Shown here: positions 19,203-27,450 of the stretch, piece by piece
Position numbering within the stretch: position 1 is the first letter of the stretch
Layout of the letters: every line of letters starts with the position of its first letter
Assembly (NCBI GenBank): GCA_003696155.1
Contig: RFFP01000015.1
Coordinates: 1-64,000 of the forward strand
Origin: Acidobacteriota bacterium
GTDB lineage: Bacteria > Aquificota > Aquificia > Aquificales > Aquificaceae
Length of the DNA stretch: 64,000 bases
Direction: 5' to 3'
The notes under the pieces: generated by a model
What the model saw: the letters and a program-made list of their open reading frames with translations, nothing else
Databases searched by the model: none
Told to the model about the DNA's origin: nothing
Made by a program: the position numbers and the translations under genes

Positions 19203-19867
19203 TAAGGACTATACTGACGGACATAGAGGGGACAACTTCATCCCTCTCCTACGTAAAAGAGGTTATGTTCCCCTACTCAAGGAAGAGGTTAAGGGGATTT
19301 CTACAGGAGCATTGGGAAGAGGAGAGGGTAAAGTCCATAGTGGAGAGGCTTTCAGAAAGGCTCGGAAGGAAGGTGGACTTAGAGTTAGCTACAAAAACCT
19401 TTGAGGAATGGATAGATAAGGACCTAAAGGAGGGGCTCCTCAAGGAGCTCCAGGGGCACATATGGGAAGAGGGCTTTCTCTCGGGTGAGTTGAAGGGGCA
19501 CGTCTATGAAGACGCCTACGTAAAGCTAAAAGAATGGAAAGAGAAGGGCTACAGGCTATATGTGTACTCCTCGGGTTCTGTGAAGGCTCAAAGGCTCTTC
19601 TTCGGGCACACAGACTACGGCGATATAACACCGCTCTTTGACGGCCTTTTTGACACCTCAATAGGCAGCAAAAGGAGCCCAGAATCCTACAGAAGGATAG
19701 CTGAGACCATTGGCGTTCCACCTCAAGAGATATTATTTCTCTCTGACCTTGAAGAGGAGCTGGATAGCGCAAAGTCCATATGTATTGAGGTAGTCAGAGT
19801 CTGCAGGGAGGACCATTGCAACTCAAGGCATAGGGTTATAAGTAGCTTCTACGAGCTTGACCTTTGA
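19199..19867 (+). CDS. mtnC: Enolase-phosphatase E1
   Basis: A HAD-superfamily enzyme that enolises and then dephosphorylates the diketo intermediate of methionine salvage. The nucleophile motif appears as LTDIEGTTSS near residue 6, the second motif as VYSSGSVKAQ and the Mg-binding loop as LFLSDLEEELDSA. At 222 aa it matches bacterial MtnC. Its 3' end overlaps the convergent oxidase-like gene by 19 bp. Confidence 0.93.
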   Translation: MIRTILTDIEGTTSSLSYVKEVMFPYSRKRLRGFLQEHWEEERVKSIVERLSERLGRKVDLELATKTFEEWIDKDLKEGLLKELQGHIWEEGFLSGELKGHVYEDAYVKLKEWKEKGYRLYVYSSGSVKAQRLFFGHTDYGDITPLFDGLFDTSIGSKRSPESYRRIAETIGVPPQEILFLSDLEEELDSAKSICIEVVRVCREDHCNSRHRVISSFYELDL

Positions 19868-21171
19868 AGGGTAAGGGCTCTCAAAGAGTAAAGGACGAAG
19901 AGTATACCACCAAACACCGCAAGGAGGGTTCCCAAGAGCATAAGCCCTAGGGAGAGCAGGACGGTGGGGTCGTCGGTGTAGGCTGTGCCGTAGGTCTTTC
20001 TGGGTGCGTTTCTCAAACCCGCAAAGAAAAGACCAAGCACAAATAGGACCATACCCACACCGTACATATAAACCTGGGAAAGGGGAAGTAGACTAAGCCT
20101 TTTTGTATAACCGAGCTCCTTAAGTAGGCTGTAGCCCAAAGCCATAAAGGCGAGGGTCTGGCTTGTTATAACGCCATGGTAATGGGCTGGTATGCTCAGG
20201 GTTGAGCTCATACCCTTGTAGCCAGTAGTAGGGTCCAAAAAATACTCCACAAAGGAAGGAAGGAGCCCCGCGTAGGCTATGCCCACACCAAGAAGGTACA
20301 AAACCACGGAGAGCACCAGAGCTATAAAATAAATGCCTCTCTGAGCTTGCCTCATGTTTTTGAGTATCACGTAAAGGTGGAAGAAGATGGGTAAACCAAG
20401 ACCTAAGGCATAGCCCACGTCTGTGATGGTCCTCGCAGAGCGTGAAACGGGGTCTTCAAAGACCACGGGCAGTAGCACATAGAGGGAGCAAAAAAGTAGG
20501 GAGGCGGAGCTGAGGTATCTAAGCCTGTCCAGGTAGACCTTTACACCGCTCAGCTTCAGAAGAGAGTACCAGGCAAAGAGGAGCATGGTGCCGTTTATAA
20601 ACTGGTGCACATGCCCGGGAGCCCAATAAAGCCTTTCGTAGAAAAGGTAGAGCTCCTCTCTTGAGCCAGCCTTTGGTAAGGAGGTAAAGGTCGCCAGAAG
20701 CATAAGGAGCGATAGGAAAACCGCCAAACTAACAAGGTGCTCCTCAAAGTTCTTAGATGTCAACCCTCTGAGGGCGTGCCTCCAAAGACTAAAGCCGCCC
20801 ACCCAAAAACCCAAGAAAAAGAGGATGGCTCCAAGCCAAAAAAGGGGGTGGTCAATGGTGGGAAGGTAGTTGTTGGAAACAGCCTTGCCAAGACCAGAGA
20901 GAGAAAGGAAGGCAATAAGAAGGATACCCGTAAGGGAAAGGTAGAAGGGTGTTTTTAGCTCTACTTTAAAGGTCCTGCTCCAGAGTAGTAGGGTAAAGGT
21001 CAGGAAGAAGCCCACTATGGCAAGGTCCACATGGCCTATTATGGCATGGTAGAAGTATTCGGGGGGAACGAGCTTGTAGACCATGGGAGCCCTTGCCACC
21101 GCAGCAACCAGAGCCAGAAAACCACCAAGACCCAAGGAAACAACAGAAAGGGTAAGCCAGGACCTCTGCAT
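19849..21171 (-). CDS. Heme-copper oxidase subunit I-like membrane protein lacking the TM7 His pair
   Basis: A 440-aa polytopic protein (about 12 membrane segments). It keeps a His in TM2 (GHVD, H47), a TM6-like WAPGHVHQ (H187, H189) and an H-x-H (AHYHG, H330/H332) like the two heme ligands of TM10. No His-His pair typical of TM7 is present; the only His between is H265 (FFHLY). This suggests heme binding with an incomplete CuB site. It is the last gene after ctaA and ctaB, so a role in heme insertion, sensing or an unusual terminal oxidase is possible. The family was assigned by reading only. Confidence 0.7.
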   Translation of the reverse strand: MQRSWLTLSVVSLGLGGFLALVAAVARAPMVYKLVPPEYFYHAIIGHVDLAIVGFFLTFTLLLWSRTFKVELKTPFYLSLTGILLIAFLSLSGLGKAVSNNYLPTIDHPLFWLGAILFFLGFWVGGFSLWRHALRGLTSKNFEEHLVSLAVFLSLLMLLATFTSLPKAGSREELYLFYERLYWAPGHVHQFINGTMLLFAWYSLLKLSGVKVYLDRLRYLSSASLLFCSLYVLLPVVFEDPVSRSARTITDVGYALGLGLPIFFHLYVILKNMRQAQRGIYFIALVLSVVLYLLGVGIAYAGLLPSFVEYFLDPTTGYKGMSSTLSIPAHYHGVITSQTLAFMALGYSLLKELGYTKRLSLLPLSQVYMYGVGMVLFVLGLFFAGLRNAPRKTYGTAYTDDPTVLLSLGLMLLGTLLAVFGGILFVLYSLRALTLQRSSS

Positions 21172-21176
21172 TCTCT

Positions 21177-22055
21177 TTACCTCACCATGTCAAAGACCAT
21201 TATGGAAAAGAGGAGAGCTATGTAGAGCACGGAGTAGAAAAAGAGAAACATGCCGTTGGGCTTTCTTGAGAAGACAAACCTCAGAGTTAGAAGGAGGTAA
21301 ACGCCACTCAGAACCAAGGCGGAAAAGAAGTAAAGGCTTCCAGCAAGCCCGTAGAGTGAAGGAAGGAGGCTAAGAGGTAGAAGGCTAGCAGTGTATATGA
21401 GAGTTTTTATCTTCGTATGATCTATGCCCTTGGAGACGGGAAGGGTAGGCACGCCTGCCCTCTTGTAGTCCTCCACGTACTTTATGGCCAAGACCCAAAA
21501 GTGGGGAGGTTGCCATAGGAACATGATGATAAAGAGTATGAGAGCCTCAGGATTTACCTCTCCTTTTACAGAGGCGTAGCCTATAACCGGTGGAAGGGCA
21601 CCGGACACACCACCTATCTCCGTTGCTATGGGACTGACCCTCTTCAGTGCAAGGGTGTACACCACCACATAAAAAAGGGATGCAAGGAGCACCAAAGAGG
21701 TAGCCAAGAGGTTCACTTTTAAGAGCAAAATAAGAAGAGAGAGCAAGAGAAGAAAAACGCCAAAAAAAAGAGCATTCCTTGGACCTATTGAACCACTGGG
21801 CAAGGGTCTTTCCCTTGTCCTACCCATGAGAGCATCTATGTCCCTGTCAAAAAACTGGTTCAGAACTGCAGAGCCGGCGGAGGCTAAACCCGTACCCAAC
21901 AAGGTCCAGAAGACGAGCCAAGGTTCAGGAAAGCCCCTCTGGGCGAAGTACATACCAGTAAGGGTGGTTATAAGAACCAAGAGGACAATACCGGGCTTGG
22001 TAAGAATTATGTAATCCTTTATAAGGTTTCTGTATGCCACAGCCCTATCTACCAT
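21177..22055 (-). CDS. ctaB: Protoheme IX farnesyltransferase (heme O synthase)
   Basis: Adds a farnesyl group to heme B to form heme O, in the inner membrane. A UbiA-family prenyltransferase of 292 aa with about nine membrane segments; the first Asp-rich motif is NQFFDRDIDALMGRTRERPLPSG and the second DYKRAGVPTLPV. The 5' end overlaps ctaA by 7 bp. Confidence 0.95.
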   Translation of the reverse strand: MVDRAVAYRNLIKDYIILTKPGIVLLVLITTLTGMYFAQRGFPEPWLVFWTLLGTGLASAGSAVLNQFFDRDIDALMGRTRERPLPSGSIGPRNALFFGVFLLLLSLLILLLKVNLLATSLVLLASLFYVVVYTLALKRVSPIATEIGGVSGALPPVIGYASVKGEVNPEALILFIIMFLWQPPHFWVLAIKYVEDYKRAGVPTLPVSKGIDHTKIKTLIYTASLLPLSLLPSLYGLAGSLYFFSALVLSGVYLLLTLRFVFSRKPNGMFLFFYSVLYIALLFSIMVFDMVR

Positions 22056-22912
22056 GCGGGTTTTAGTTTTGCCTCTGGAGTGCCTTTGAGCTGAAGGTTA
22101 TAGGTAAGCCATGCAAAGAGGAAGAAGCCAGAGGCGGTATCAAGAAATACAATGGGAAGGAAAAAGCCCGTCAGCACCATGGATATGGCAAAGAGAAACT
22201 GAAGGTTTATAAAGAGGAAGGTGGCTAGCGTGGTCCTATTGAAGTTGGACAAAAGTACAAGTAAAAAGGCTAGCCAGGTAACATAGGATATGTTCCTATG
22301 AGCAAACTGAAGGGCAACCTGCCAGTTGGATAGGTCTGGAAGGAGGGTTCCGTTGCAGGTGGGCCACTCATGCCCGCAGGCCTCTCCAGAACCCGTATAC
22401 CTCACAAGCACACCGGTGACCATGGTAATGAGGGCAAAGAGGTATGCCCACCAGGGAATGCTACCCTCAAGCCTATGGCTTAAAAACCTGTAGGTCAGTA
22501 CAAGCGCTCCCATTATAGCCATAGACTCGTATATGTGGAAGGACTCCAAGAACATGTGGGAGACATACTTGAGGTTTGGAGCCTCGGAGGTTATCATCTT
22601 CATACCTGTAAGAGCAGCAGAAAGGGTAAAAAGGAGGGCAACTGCAGAGGTTATCTTTGCAGACTTTGGGAAAGCCCTGTATTTAAACCATAGAAGAAAG
22701 AAGGTAACAAAGACAAAGATGCCCGCAAGACCGCTCACCGTCCTATGTCCCATCTCCAGCTTTGCAGATGTGTCTTTGGGAAGCTGAAAGTCTCCGTAAC
22801 AGAGGGGCCATTGGGGACAGGCAAGACCCGACTCTGTTGACCTTACCGCACCCCCCCAAATCATCACTATGTAGGTAAATACTATGGCAAGCCCAATAGA
22901 AAGCCTAAGCAT
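22049..22912 (-). CDS. ctaA: Heme A synthase, with one expected His missing
   Basis: A COX15/CtaA-family eight-helix membrane protein of 287 aa that oxidises the heme O methyl group to formyl. The two extracellular Cys pairs are present (C32/C38 in ACPQWPLC, C179/C186 in ACGHEWPTC). Histidines are seen at H56 (EMGHR), H119/H126 and H205 (AHRN). The last helix reads FLDTASGFFLFAWL with Asp258 where the fourth heme-ligand His would be expected, by eye. A TATAAT overlapping the galU stop lies eight bases before the ATG. Confidence 0.9.
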   Translation of the reverse strand: MLRLSIGLAIVFTYIVMIWGGAVRSTESGLACPQWPLCYGDFQLPKDTSAKLEMGHRTVSGLAGIFVFVTFFLLWFKYRAFPKSAKITSAVALLFTLSAALTGMKMITSEAPNLKYVSHMFLESFHIYESMAIMGALVLTYRFLSHRLEGSIPWWAYLFALITMVTGVLVRYTGSGEACGHEWPTCNGTLLPDLSNWQVALQFAHRNISYVTWLAFLLVLLSNFNRTTLATFLFINLQFLFAISMVLTGFFLPIVFLDTASGFFLFAWLTYNLQLKGTPEAKLKPAW

Positions 22913-22920
22913 AAGGTTAG

Positions 22921-22926
22921 ATTATA
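22921..22926 (-). promoter_or_regulatory. -10 element of ctaA built on the galU stop codon
   Basis: On the minus strand GTATAAT ends galU (GAA GTA TAA) and gives a perfect TATAAT eight bases before the ctaA ATG, with no Shine-Dalgarno sequence between. Confidence 0.55.
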
Positions 22927-23800
22927 CTTCAGAGAGTTCAATTTTCAAACCCCTAAGAAACCTCATCATCCCATCACGGGTGTCCTCCCTCTGAAGGGCA
23001 AACTCTATTAGGGTCTGAAGGTATCCTATGGGCGTGCCCGTGTCGTAAACCCTTGCATCTATCTTTATGGCATAGACCGCCTCATCTTCAAGTAAAAGCT
23101 TTATAGCATCGGTGAGCTGCACCTCCCCACCCTTTCCCGGTGGTGTCACCTTTAGCTTATCAAATATCCTGGGTGTAAAGAGGTACCTACCCACTATGGC
23201 AAGCCTGGATGGGGCTTCTTCGGGTTTTGGCTTTTCTATCAGATCATCTATTATGTATATGTCCTTCTCTATATGTCTTCCATCTATTACACCGTACTTG
23301 GAAACCTCTTTCTGCTCCACTTCAAAGACCGCTATAACACTCTTCCCAAACCTCTGATATACCTCTATCATCCTGGATATAACATTCTGCTCGTTTCTTA
23401 TTATTACGTCACCAAGACAGACTACAAAGGGCTCATAACCGACCACAGGCTCTGCAACCAGAACTGCGTGACCAAGACCCAGCTGTTCCTTCTGCCTTAT
23501 GTATATGGGATTTACTAGCCTGCTTATCTCCATTATATTCTTTAGAAGCTCGGTTTTCCCACAGTTTTCAAGATGCTTTTCAAGGTCCGTGTTTATGTCA
23601 AAGTGGTGCTCTATGGGCCTTTTGTGCCTTCCTGTGACAAAGACCATATTTTCAATGCCAGCATCTAAACACTCTTCCACTATGAACTGTATGACAGGCT
23701 TGTCGATAATGGGAAACATCTCCTTGGGCATGGCCTTTGTCGCTGGCAAAAAGCGTGTACCCCATCCTGCTACTGGAAAGACTGCCTTTCTTACCTCCAT
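22922..23800 (-). CDS. galU: UTP-glucose-1-phosphate uridylyltransferase
   Basis: Makes UDP-glucose for envelope glycans; with galE it links glucose and galactose nucleotide pools. The nucleotidyltransferase signature GWGTRFLPATKAMPKEMFPI lies at the N terminus and EKPKPEEAPS in the middle. It is 292 aa, normal length. A strong ribosome binding site (AAAGGAGGG) lies four bases before the ATG, unlike most first genes in this window, which suggests that it is translated from the murG transcript. Confidence 0.95.
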   Translation of the reverse strand: MEVRKAVFPVAGWGTRFLPATKAMPKEMFPIIDKPVIQFIVEECLDAGIENMVFVTGRHKRPIEHHFDINTDLEKHLENCGKTELLKNIMEISRLVNPIYIRQKEQLGLGHAVLVAEPVVGYEPFVVCLGDVIIRNEQNVISRMIEVYQRFGKSVIAVFEVEQKEVSKYGVIDGRHIEKDIYIIDDLIEKPKPEEAPSRLAIVGRYLFTPRIFDKLKVTPPGKGGEVQLTDAIKLLLEDEAVYAIKIDARVYDTGTPIGYLQTLIEFALQREDTRDGMMRFLRGLKIELSEV

Positions 23801-23819
23801 GGAACCCTCCTTTATGCTT

Positions 23820-24875
23820 TCATTCTTTTAAAAGGTATTTTACTATGTCTTGACAGGCAAGAGGGTTAGCGAAGGTTGAAATGCTCTTTGAATATCCATC
23901 TCTGTCTGAAATCATCTTCTCCAAGTTTTCTAGGACCCTCTCAAGGCTTGCATCCCCTTGTCTAAGGGTTATACCACCCCCAAGCTCCTCTATCTCCTTT
24001 GCGTTGTAATACTGATGGTCATGGATTGCATAGGGGAAGGGTATAAAAAGAGTGGGTATGCCGTAGAGGGAGAGCTCGGTGATGGAGCTTGCACCCGCCC
24101 TGCTTATAGCTAAGTCGCTGGCTTTATAGATAAGTTCCATCCTATCACTAAAGGGAAGGGTGTACACCCTCAAAGCCTTCTCTCTGTAAAAGGAGCTTAC
24201 CTTCTCAAAGTCCCTCTCGCCAGTTATGTGAATGCCCTGCCAGCCCGTTTTGTAAAAGACCTCCATAGCCAAGGAGTTTAGAAAGCTTGCTCCTTGACTT
24301 CCACCCATTATAAGTAGAGTAAAATTCTCATCAAGCCCTAGAATTCTACTTGCCTCCACTTTGGAAATTCTAAGACCTTCAATTAGGCTTTTCCTTATGG
24401 GAAGTCCAGTTTTTATAGTCCTTTCCTTATGGAAAAACCCCCTTGAGTGTTCAAAGGTTATGAAGACCATCCTTGCAAACCTGCCAAGGAGTCTATTTGT
24501 CTGACTGGGCACCGAGTTCTGTTCATGCACAAAGAGGGGTAACCTACCAAATAAGCAGGCGAGCCCCAAGGGTAGTGTGGTGTATCCGCCGAAAACTATT
24601 CCCACATCACCCGAGCGCAGTCTGCCCCTTAGCTTCATAGCACCGGAAAGGGCTCCATAGATAGCCCTTAGCTTGTCCCAAAGACCTCTTCCCATGAAGG
24701 GATGGGATGGGAGAAACAGACTTTCCGTTGGTATTCTGTCCCTGAGTTTGAACTCTATGCCTCTCTCCGAACCCACAAAGAGGGTAGAAAAACCCCTCTC
24801 CAAGAGACACTCGAGGAGGGCAAGGGCTGGGAAGAAGTGCCCACCTGTACCACCGCCGGATATAAAAAAATTCAT
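23820..24875 (-). CDS. murG: UDP-GlcNAc:lipid II precursor N-acetylglucosaminyltransferase
   Basis: Converts lipid I to lipid II on the inner face of the cytoplasmic membrane. The GT-B fold protein of 351 aa has the G-loop SGGGTGGHFFPA at residue 6, a second Gly-rich loop MGGSQGASFLN and the donor-binding block SRAGASSITELSLYGIPTLFIPFP. It is divergent from mtaB across a 24-bp gap. Confidence 0.95.
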   Translation of the reverse strand: MNFFISGGGTGGHFFPALALLECLLERGFSTLFVGSERGIEFKLRDRIPTESLFLPSHPFMGRGLWDKLRAIYGALSGAMKLRGRLRSGDVGIVFGGYTTLPLGLACLFGRLPLFVHEQNSVPSQTNRLLGRFARMVFITFEHSRGFFHKERTIKTGLPIRKSLIEGLRISKVEASRILGLDENFTLLIMGGSQGASFLNSLAMEVFYKTGWQGIHITGERDFEKVSSFYREKALRVYTLPFSDRMELIYKASDLAISRAGASSITELSLYGIPTLFIPFPYAIHDHQYYNAKEIEELGGGITLRQGDASLERVLENLEKMISDRDGYSKSISTFANPLACQDIVKYLLKE

Positions 24876-24899
24876 GCTGATCTATACTATAGTAATACA
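24876..24899. promoter_or_regulatory. 24-bp divergent promoter murG/mtaB
   Basis: The gap gctgatctatactatagtaataca carries TATACT (24883-24888) and TATAGT (24888-24893, six bases before the mtaB ATG) on the plus strand, and TATAGT on the minus strand (24886-24891), ten bases from the murG start. There is no ribosome binding site for either gene. Confidence 0.5.
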
Positions 24900-26132
24900 A
24901 TGAAGGTATCCGTACTCACCTTAGGCTGTAGGAGTAACTTTTTTGATACGGAGCTAATAGCCCAGAGCTTTAGACAGGAAGGTTATGAGATAGTTTCCTT
25001 TGATGATGTGGCGGATGTCTATATAGTCAACACGTGCACCGTCACTGCAGGTGCGGACCGCTCCTCAAGACAGGCTATACACAGGGCAAAGAGGAAAAAC
25101 CCCAATGCCCTCGTGGTTGCCACAGGCTGTTACGCTCAGGTCAATCCACAAACTCTTGCAAGCATGGAGGAAGTGGACCTTGTGGTTGGCAACACACACA
25201 AACGAAGAATACTGGAGCTGGTAAAAGAGTTCTTAGAGAGTAAGAGGGAAAAAGTTTACGTAGGCAACGTATTTAAGCAGTCGGAGCTCCAAAACTTTGA
25301 CATAGTAACCTATTTTGAAAAGGCAAGACCTTTCGTAAAGGTTCAAGAAGGGTGCAACCGCTTCTGCACCTTCTGCGTCATACCCTTTGCCAGGGGTAAG
25401 GTAAGGAGCGTTCCTGAGGATAGGGTCCTTAGGGAGATAGAGCTTCTAGCAGATAGGGGCTTTCAAGAAGTGGTGCTTACGGGCACACAGCTAAGCCAGT
25501 ACGGATGGGATTTGGGAAGTAGCCTTTACAAACTTCTGAAAAGGCTCTTAGAGATCAAGGGTATAGAGCTCATAAGGCTCTCTTCCCTCTATCCCTCCGA
25601 GATAGATGGGGGGCTCTTAGAGCTCATATGCTCAGAAGATAGGATAGCGCCCCATTTTCACCTCTCCTTACAGAGTGGATCTGACCGTATTTTAGAGCTT
25701 ATGGGACGGGACTACAGGGTAGAAAATTACGTAAAGCTAGTGGAGTTTATACTAAGTAGAAGACCCCATTCCTCTATAGGCACCGACATAATAGTGGGCT
25801 TCCCTTCAGAAAGCGAAGAGGACTTTTTACAAACCCGCAGACTCCTTGAAGAGCTTCCTATAGCTTACATGCACCCTTTCCCATACTCTGATAGACCCTT
25901 TACAAAGGCAAGCCGGATGAAGGAGAAGGTACACCCAGGTGTAAAGGAGGAGAGGGTAAGGGCTCTCAAGGAGCTTGATGAGAAAAAAAGGGAAGAGTTC
26001 TTAGAGAGAAACAGAGGCAAAAGCCTTAGGGCTGTTGTCCTGGAGAAAGGTATACTTCTAACCGAAAACTACATCCACATAGAAAGGGAGGTAAACGAAA
26101 GCATAGGCAAGGTTGTCAGGATCGTGCTTTAA
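24900..26132 (+). CDS. mtaB: tRNA t6A37 methylthiotransferase (MtaB type)
   Basis: Adds a methylthio group to N6-threonylcarbamoyladenosine at position 37 of ANN-decoding tRNAs. It has an N-terminal UPF0004 domain with Cys in LTLGCRSN, NTCTVTAGADRSSRQ and ATGCYAQ, a radical SAM core with CNRFCTFC, and a C-terminal TRAM-like tail. NTCTVTAxADxxxR points to MtaB rather than MiaB or RimO. The ORF track start (24702) adds 66 residues antisense to murG; MKVSVLTLGCRSN at 24900 is the natural start. Confidence 0.93.
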   Translation: MKVSVLTLGCRSNFFDTELIAQSFRQEGYEIVSFDDVADVYIVNTCTVTAGADRSSRQAIHRAKRKNPNALVVATGCYAQVNPQTLASMEEVDLVVGNTHKRRILELVKEFLESKREKVYVGNVFKQSELQNFDIVTYFEKARPFVKVQEGCNRFCTFCVIPFARGKVRSVPEDRVLREIELLADRGFQEVVLTGTQLSQYGWDLGSSLYKLLKRLLEIKGIELIRLSSLYPSEIDGGLLELICSEDRIAPHFHLSLQSGSDRILELMGRDYRVENYVKLVEFILSRRPHSSIGTDIIVGFPSESEEDFLQTRRLLEELPIAYMHPFPYSDRPFTKASRMKEKVHPGVKEERVRALKELDEKKREEFLERNRGKSLRAVVLEKGILLTENYIHIEREVNESIGKVVRIVL

Positions 26133-26178
26133 GGGAGTTTTATAATAATAAAAGAGTAAAATAAAGGAGGTTATTGGG

Positions 26179-26961
26179 ATGAAGAGAGGAGTGTTTATCC
26201 TTCTTGCCCTTTCCCCTATTCTGTATGCACAGGAGAGCGGGACAAAAGTGGAGGAAAGGCAAATACCAGTGGTTAAATGTTCAGAACCCACCCACTCTGT
26301 CATGGTCATGGAGTTGGATTGCAAGGCAAACGCCTGCCAGCAGGCAAACCCGGGAACCCCCCACATTGCTTACCTCTACGAGGTCCTATCAGGTTCGGGC
26401 GGTGTAAGGGGTATAGGTTCTGGAATTACAACCATGCTCGTAAGTGCACTAAAGGCTACGAACTGCTTTAGAATAGTGGACTTAGAACAGTTCGAAAAGA
26501 TGAAAAGGCTTCTGGCTGCTACGGGACAGCAGGTACAACCACCAAAGGTTGATTACGTGATAAGCGGTTCTATAACTGCCCTTGAACTGGAGAGAAGCGG
26601 TGGAGCTCTGGGGGGTGGTTTTATACCCATTCTTGGAGCTATAAACGTAAGGAAGGATAGGGCAAAGTTGGGTGCGGATATAAACGTAATAAACCCCCAG
26701 ACCCTTGAGGTTGCCTTCTCTAAATCTTTTAACGCAGACTCTGAAAGATCATCCTGGGGGCTTTTCGGTGCAGGATGGGGTGGCAGTGGTGCCGGTGGGG
26801 GTGGTTGGAGTGTGAGTAAGAACCTTTCCCTAGATATGGTAGCAAGGGATGTAGTGGTTCAAGTCGCTAACTCTATAGCTGAAAAGCTGGCTTCGGGGAA
26901 AATAGTAGAGCGTCCAGCTCCACCACAAAAGGAAAAGAGGGAAGAAGGCGCCTCCAACTAG
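26179..26961 (+). CDS. CsgG/HfaB-like secreted protein
   Basis: A 260-aa protein with a Sec signal peptide (residues 1-17, ending LYA before QES). The CsgG-like region includes GIGSGITTMLVSALKATNCFRIVD, a VDYVISGSITALE strand and LGADINVINPQTLEVAFSKSF. CsgG proteins form outer membrane secretion pores and are lipoproteins; no lipobox Cys is seen here, although several internal Cys occur. There is a strong AGGAGGT before the ATG. It might act in surface fibre export or envelope stress. No curli subunit gene lies near. Confidence 0.75.
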   Translation: MKRGVFILLALSPILYAQESGTKVEERQIPVVKCSEPTHSVMVMELDCKANACQQANPGTPHIAYLYEVLSGSGGVRGIGSGITTMLVSALKATNCFRIVDLEQFEKMKRLLAATGQQVQPPKVDYVISGSITALELERSGGALGGGFIPILGAINVRKDRAKLGADINVINPQTLEVAFSKSFNADSERSSWGLFGAGWGGSGAGGGGWSVSKNLSLDMVARDVVVQVANSIAEKLASGKIVERPAPPQKEKREEGASN

Positions 26962-27383
26962 AGGGAGGGCCTCTCTTTTTCTATAATATCTGCAACGGAA
27001 GCTAACTCTTTACCCAGAAGGTAGAGCATATCGTCAAGGGAAAGAAAACCTGTAAGCTTACCACTAGAGTCAACTACGGGATACCTCCTAACGCCTTCCT
27101 CCCTCATAAAACTCAAAGCTTCAAAGAGTCCCATACCCTCTTCCAACACTGAGAGCCCCCTTGTCATAACCTTATTCAAAGCGGTTGCCTTTGGATCGAG
27201 CCCCTCATAGACAACTCTCAAGACCACATCTCTGTCGGTTATTATACCCACAGGACGATTTTCATCATCTACGATTACCACAGAGCCTATGTTTTTCTCC
27301 TTCATGAGCTTAACGGCATCAAAAACGCTGTCAGAAGGTTTAAGTGTAATTACCTCCTTTCTTGCCAAGCTCTCTACGCTCAT
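26958..27383 (-). CDS. Tandem CBS-domain protein
   Basis: A 141-aa stand-alone protein of two CBS domains: residues 6-60 with NIGSVVIVDDENRPVGIITDRDVV and 70-125 with GVRRYPVVDSSGKLTGFLSLDDML. Such pairs bind adenine nucleotides and sense energy state; the partner is unknown. AAAGGAGGT lies eight bases before the ATG. The stop shares a CTAG palindrome with the convergent CsgG-like gene. Confidence 0.88.
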   Translation of the reverse strand: MSVESLARKEVITLKPSDSVFDAVKLMKEKNIGSVVIVDDENRPVGIITDRDVVLRVVYEGLDPKATALNKVMTRGLSVLEEGMGLFEALSFMREEGVRRYPVVDSSGKLTGFLSLDDMLYLLGKELASVADIIEKERPSL

Positions 27384-27450
27384 TTTTCTCCACCTCCTTT
27401 TTTCTAAAATTTATACCTCTTTCACGTTATAACAATAAAATTGAAAGATT

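Noticed and set aside
24702-24899. N-terminal extension of the mtaB ORF
   Set aside because: It lies antisense in murG; the family begins with MKVSVLTLGC at 24900.
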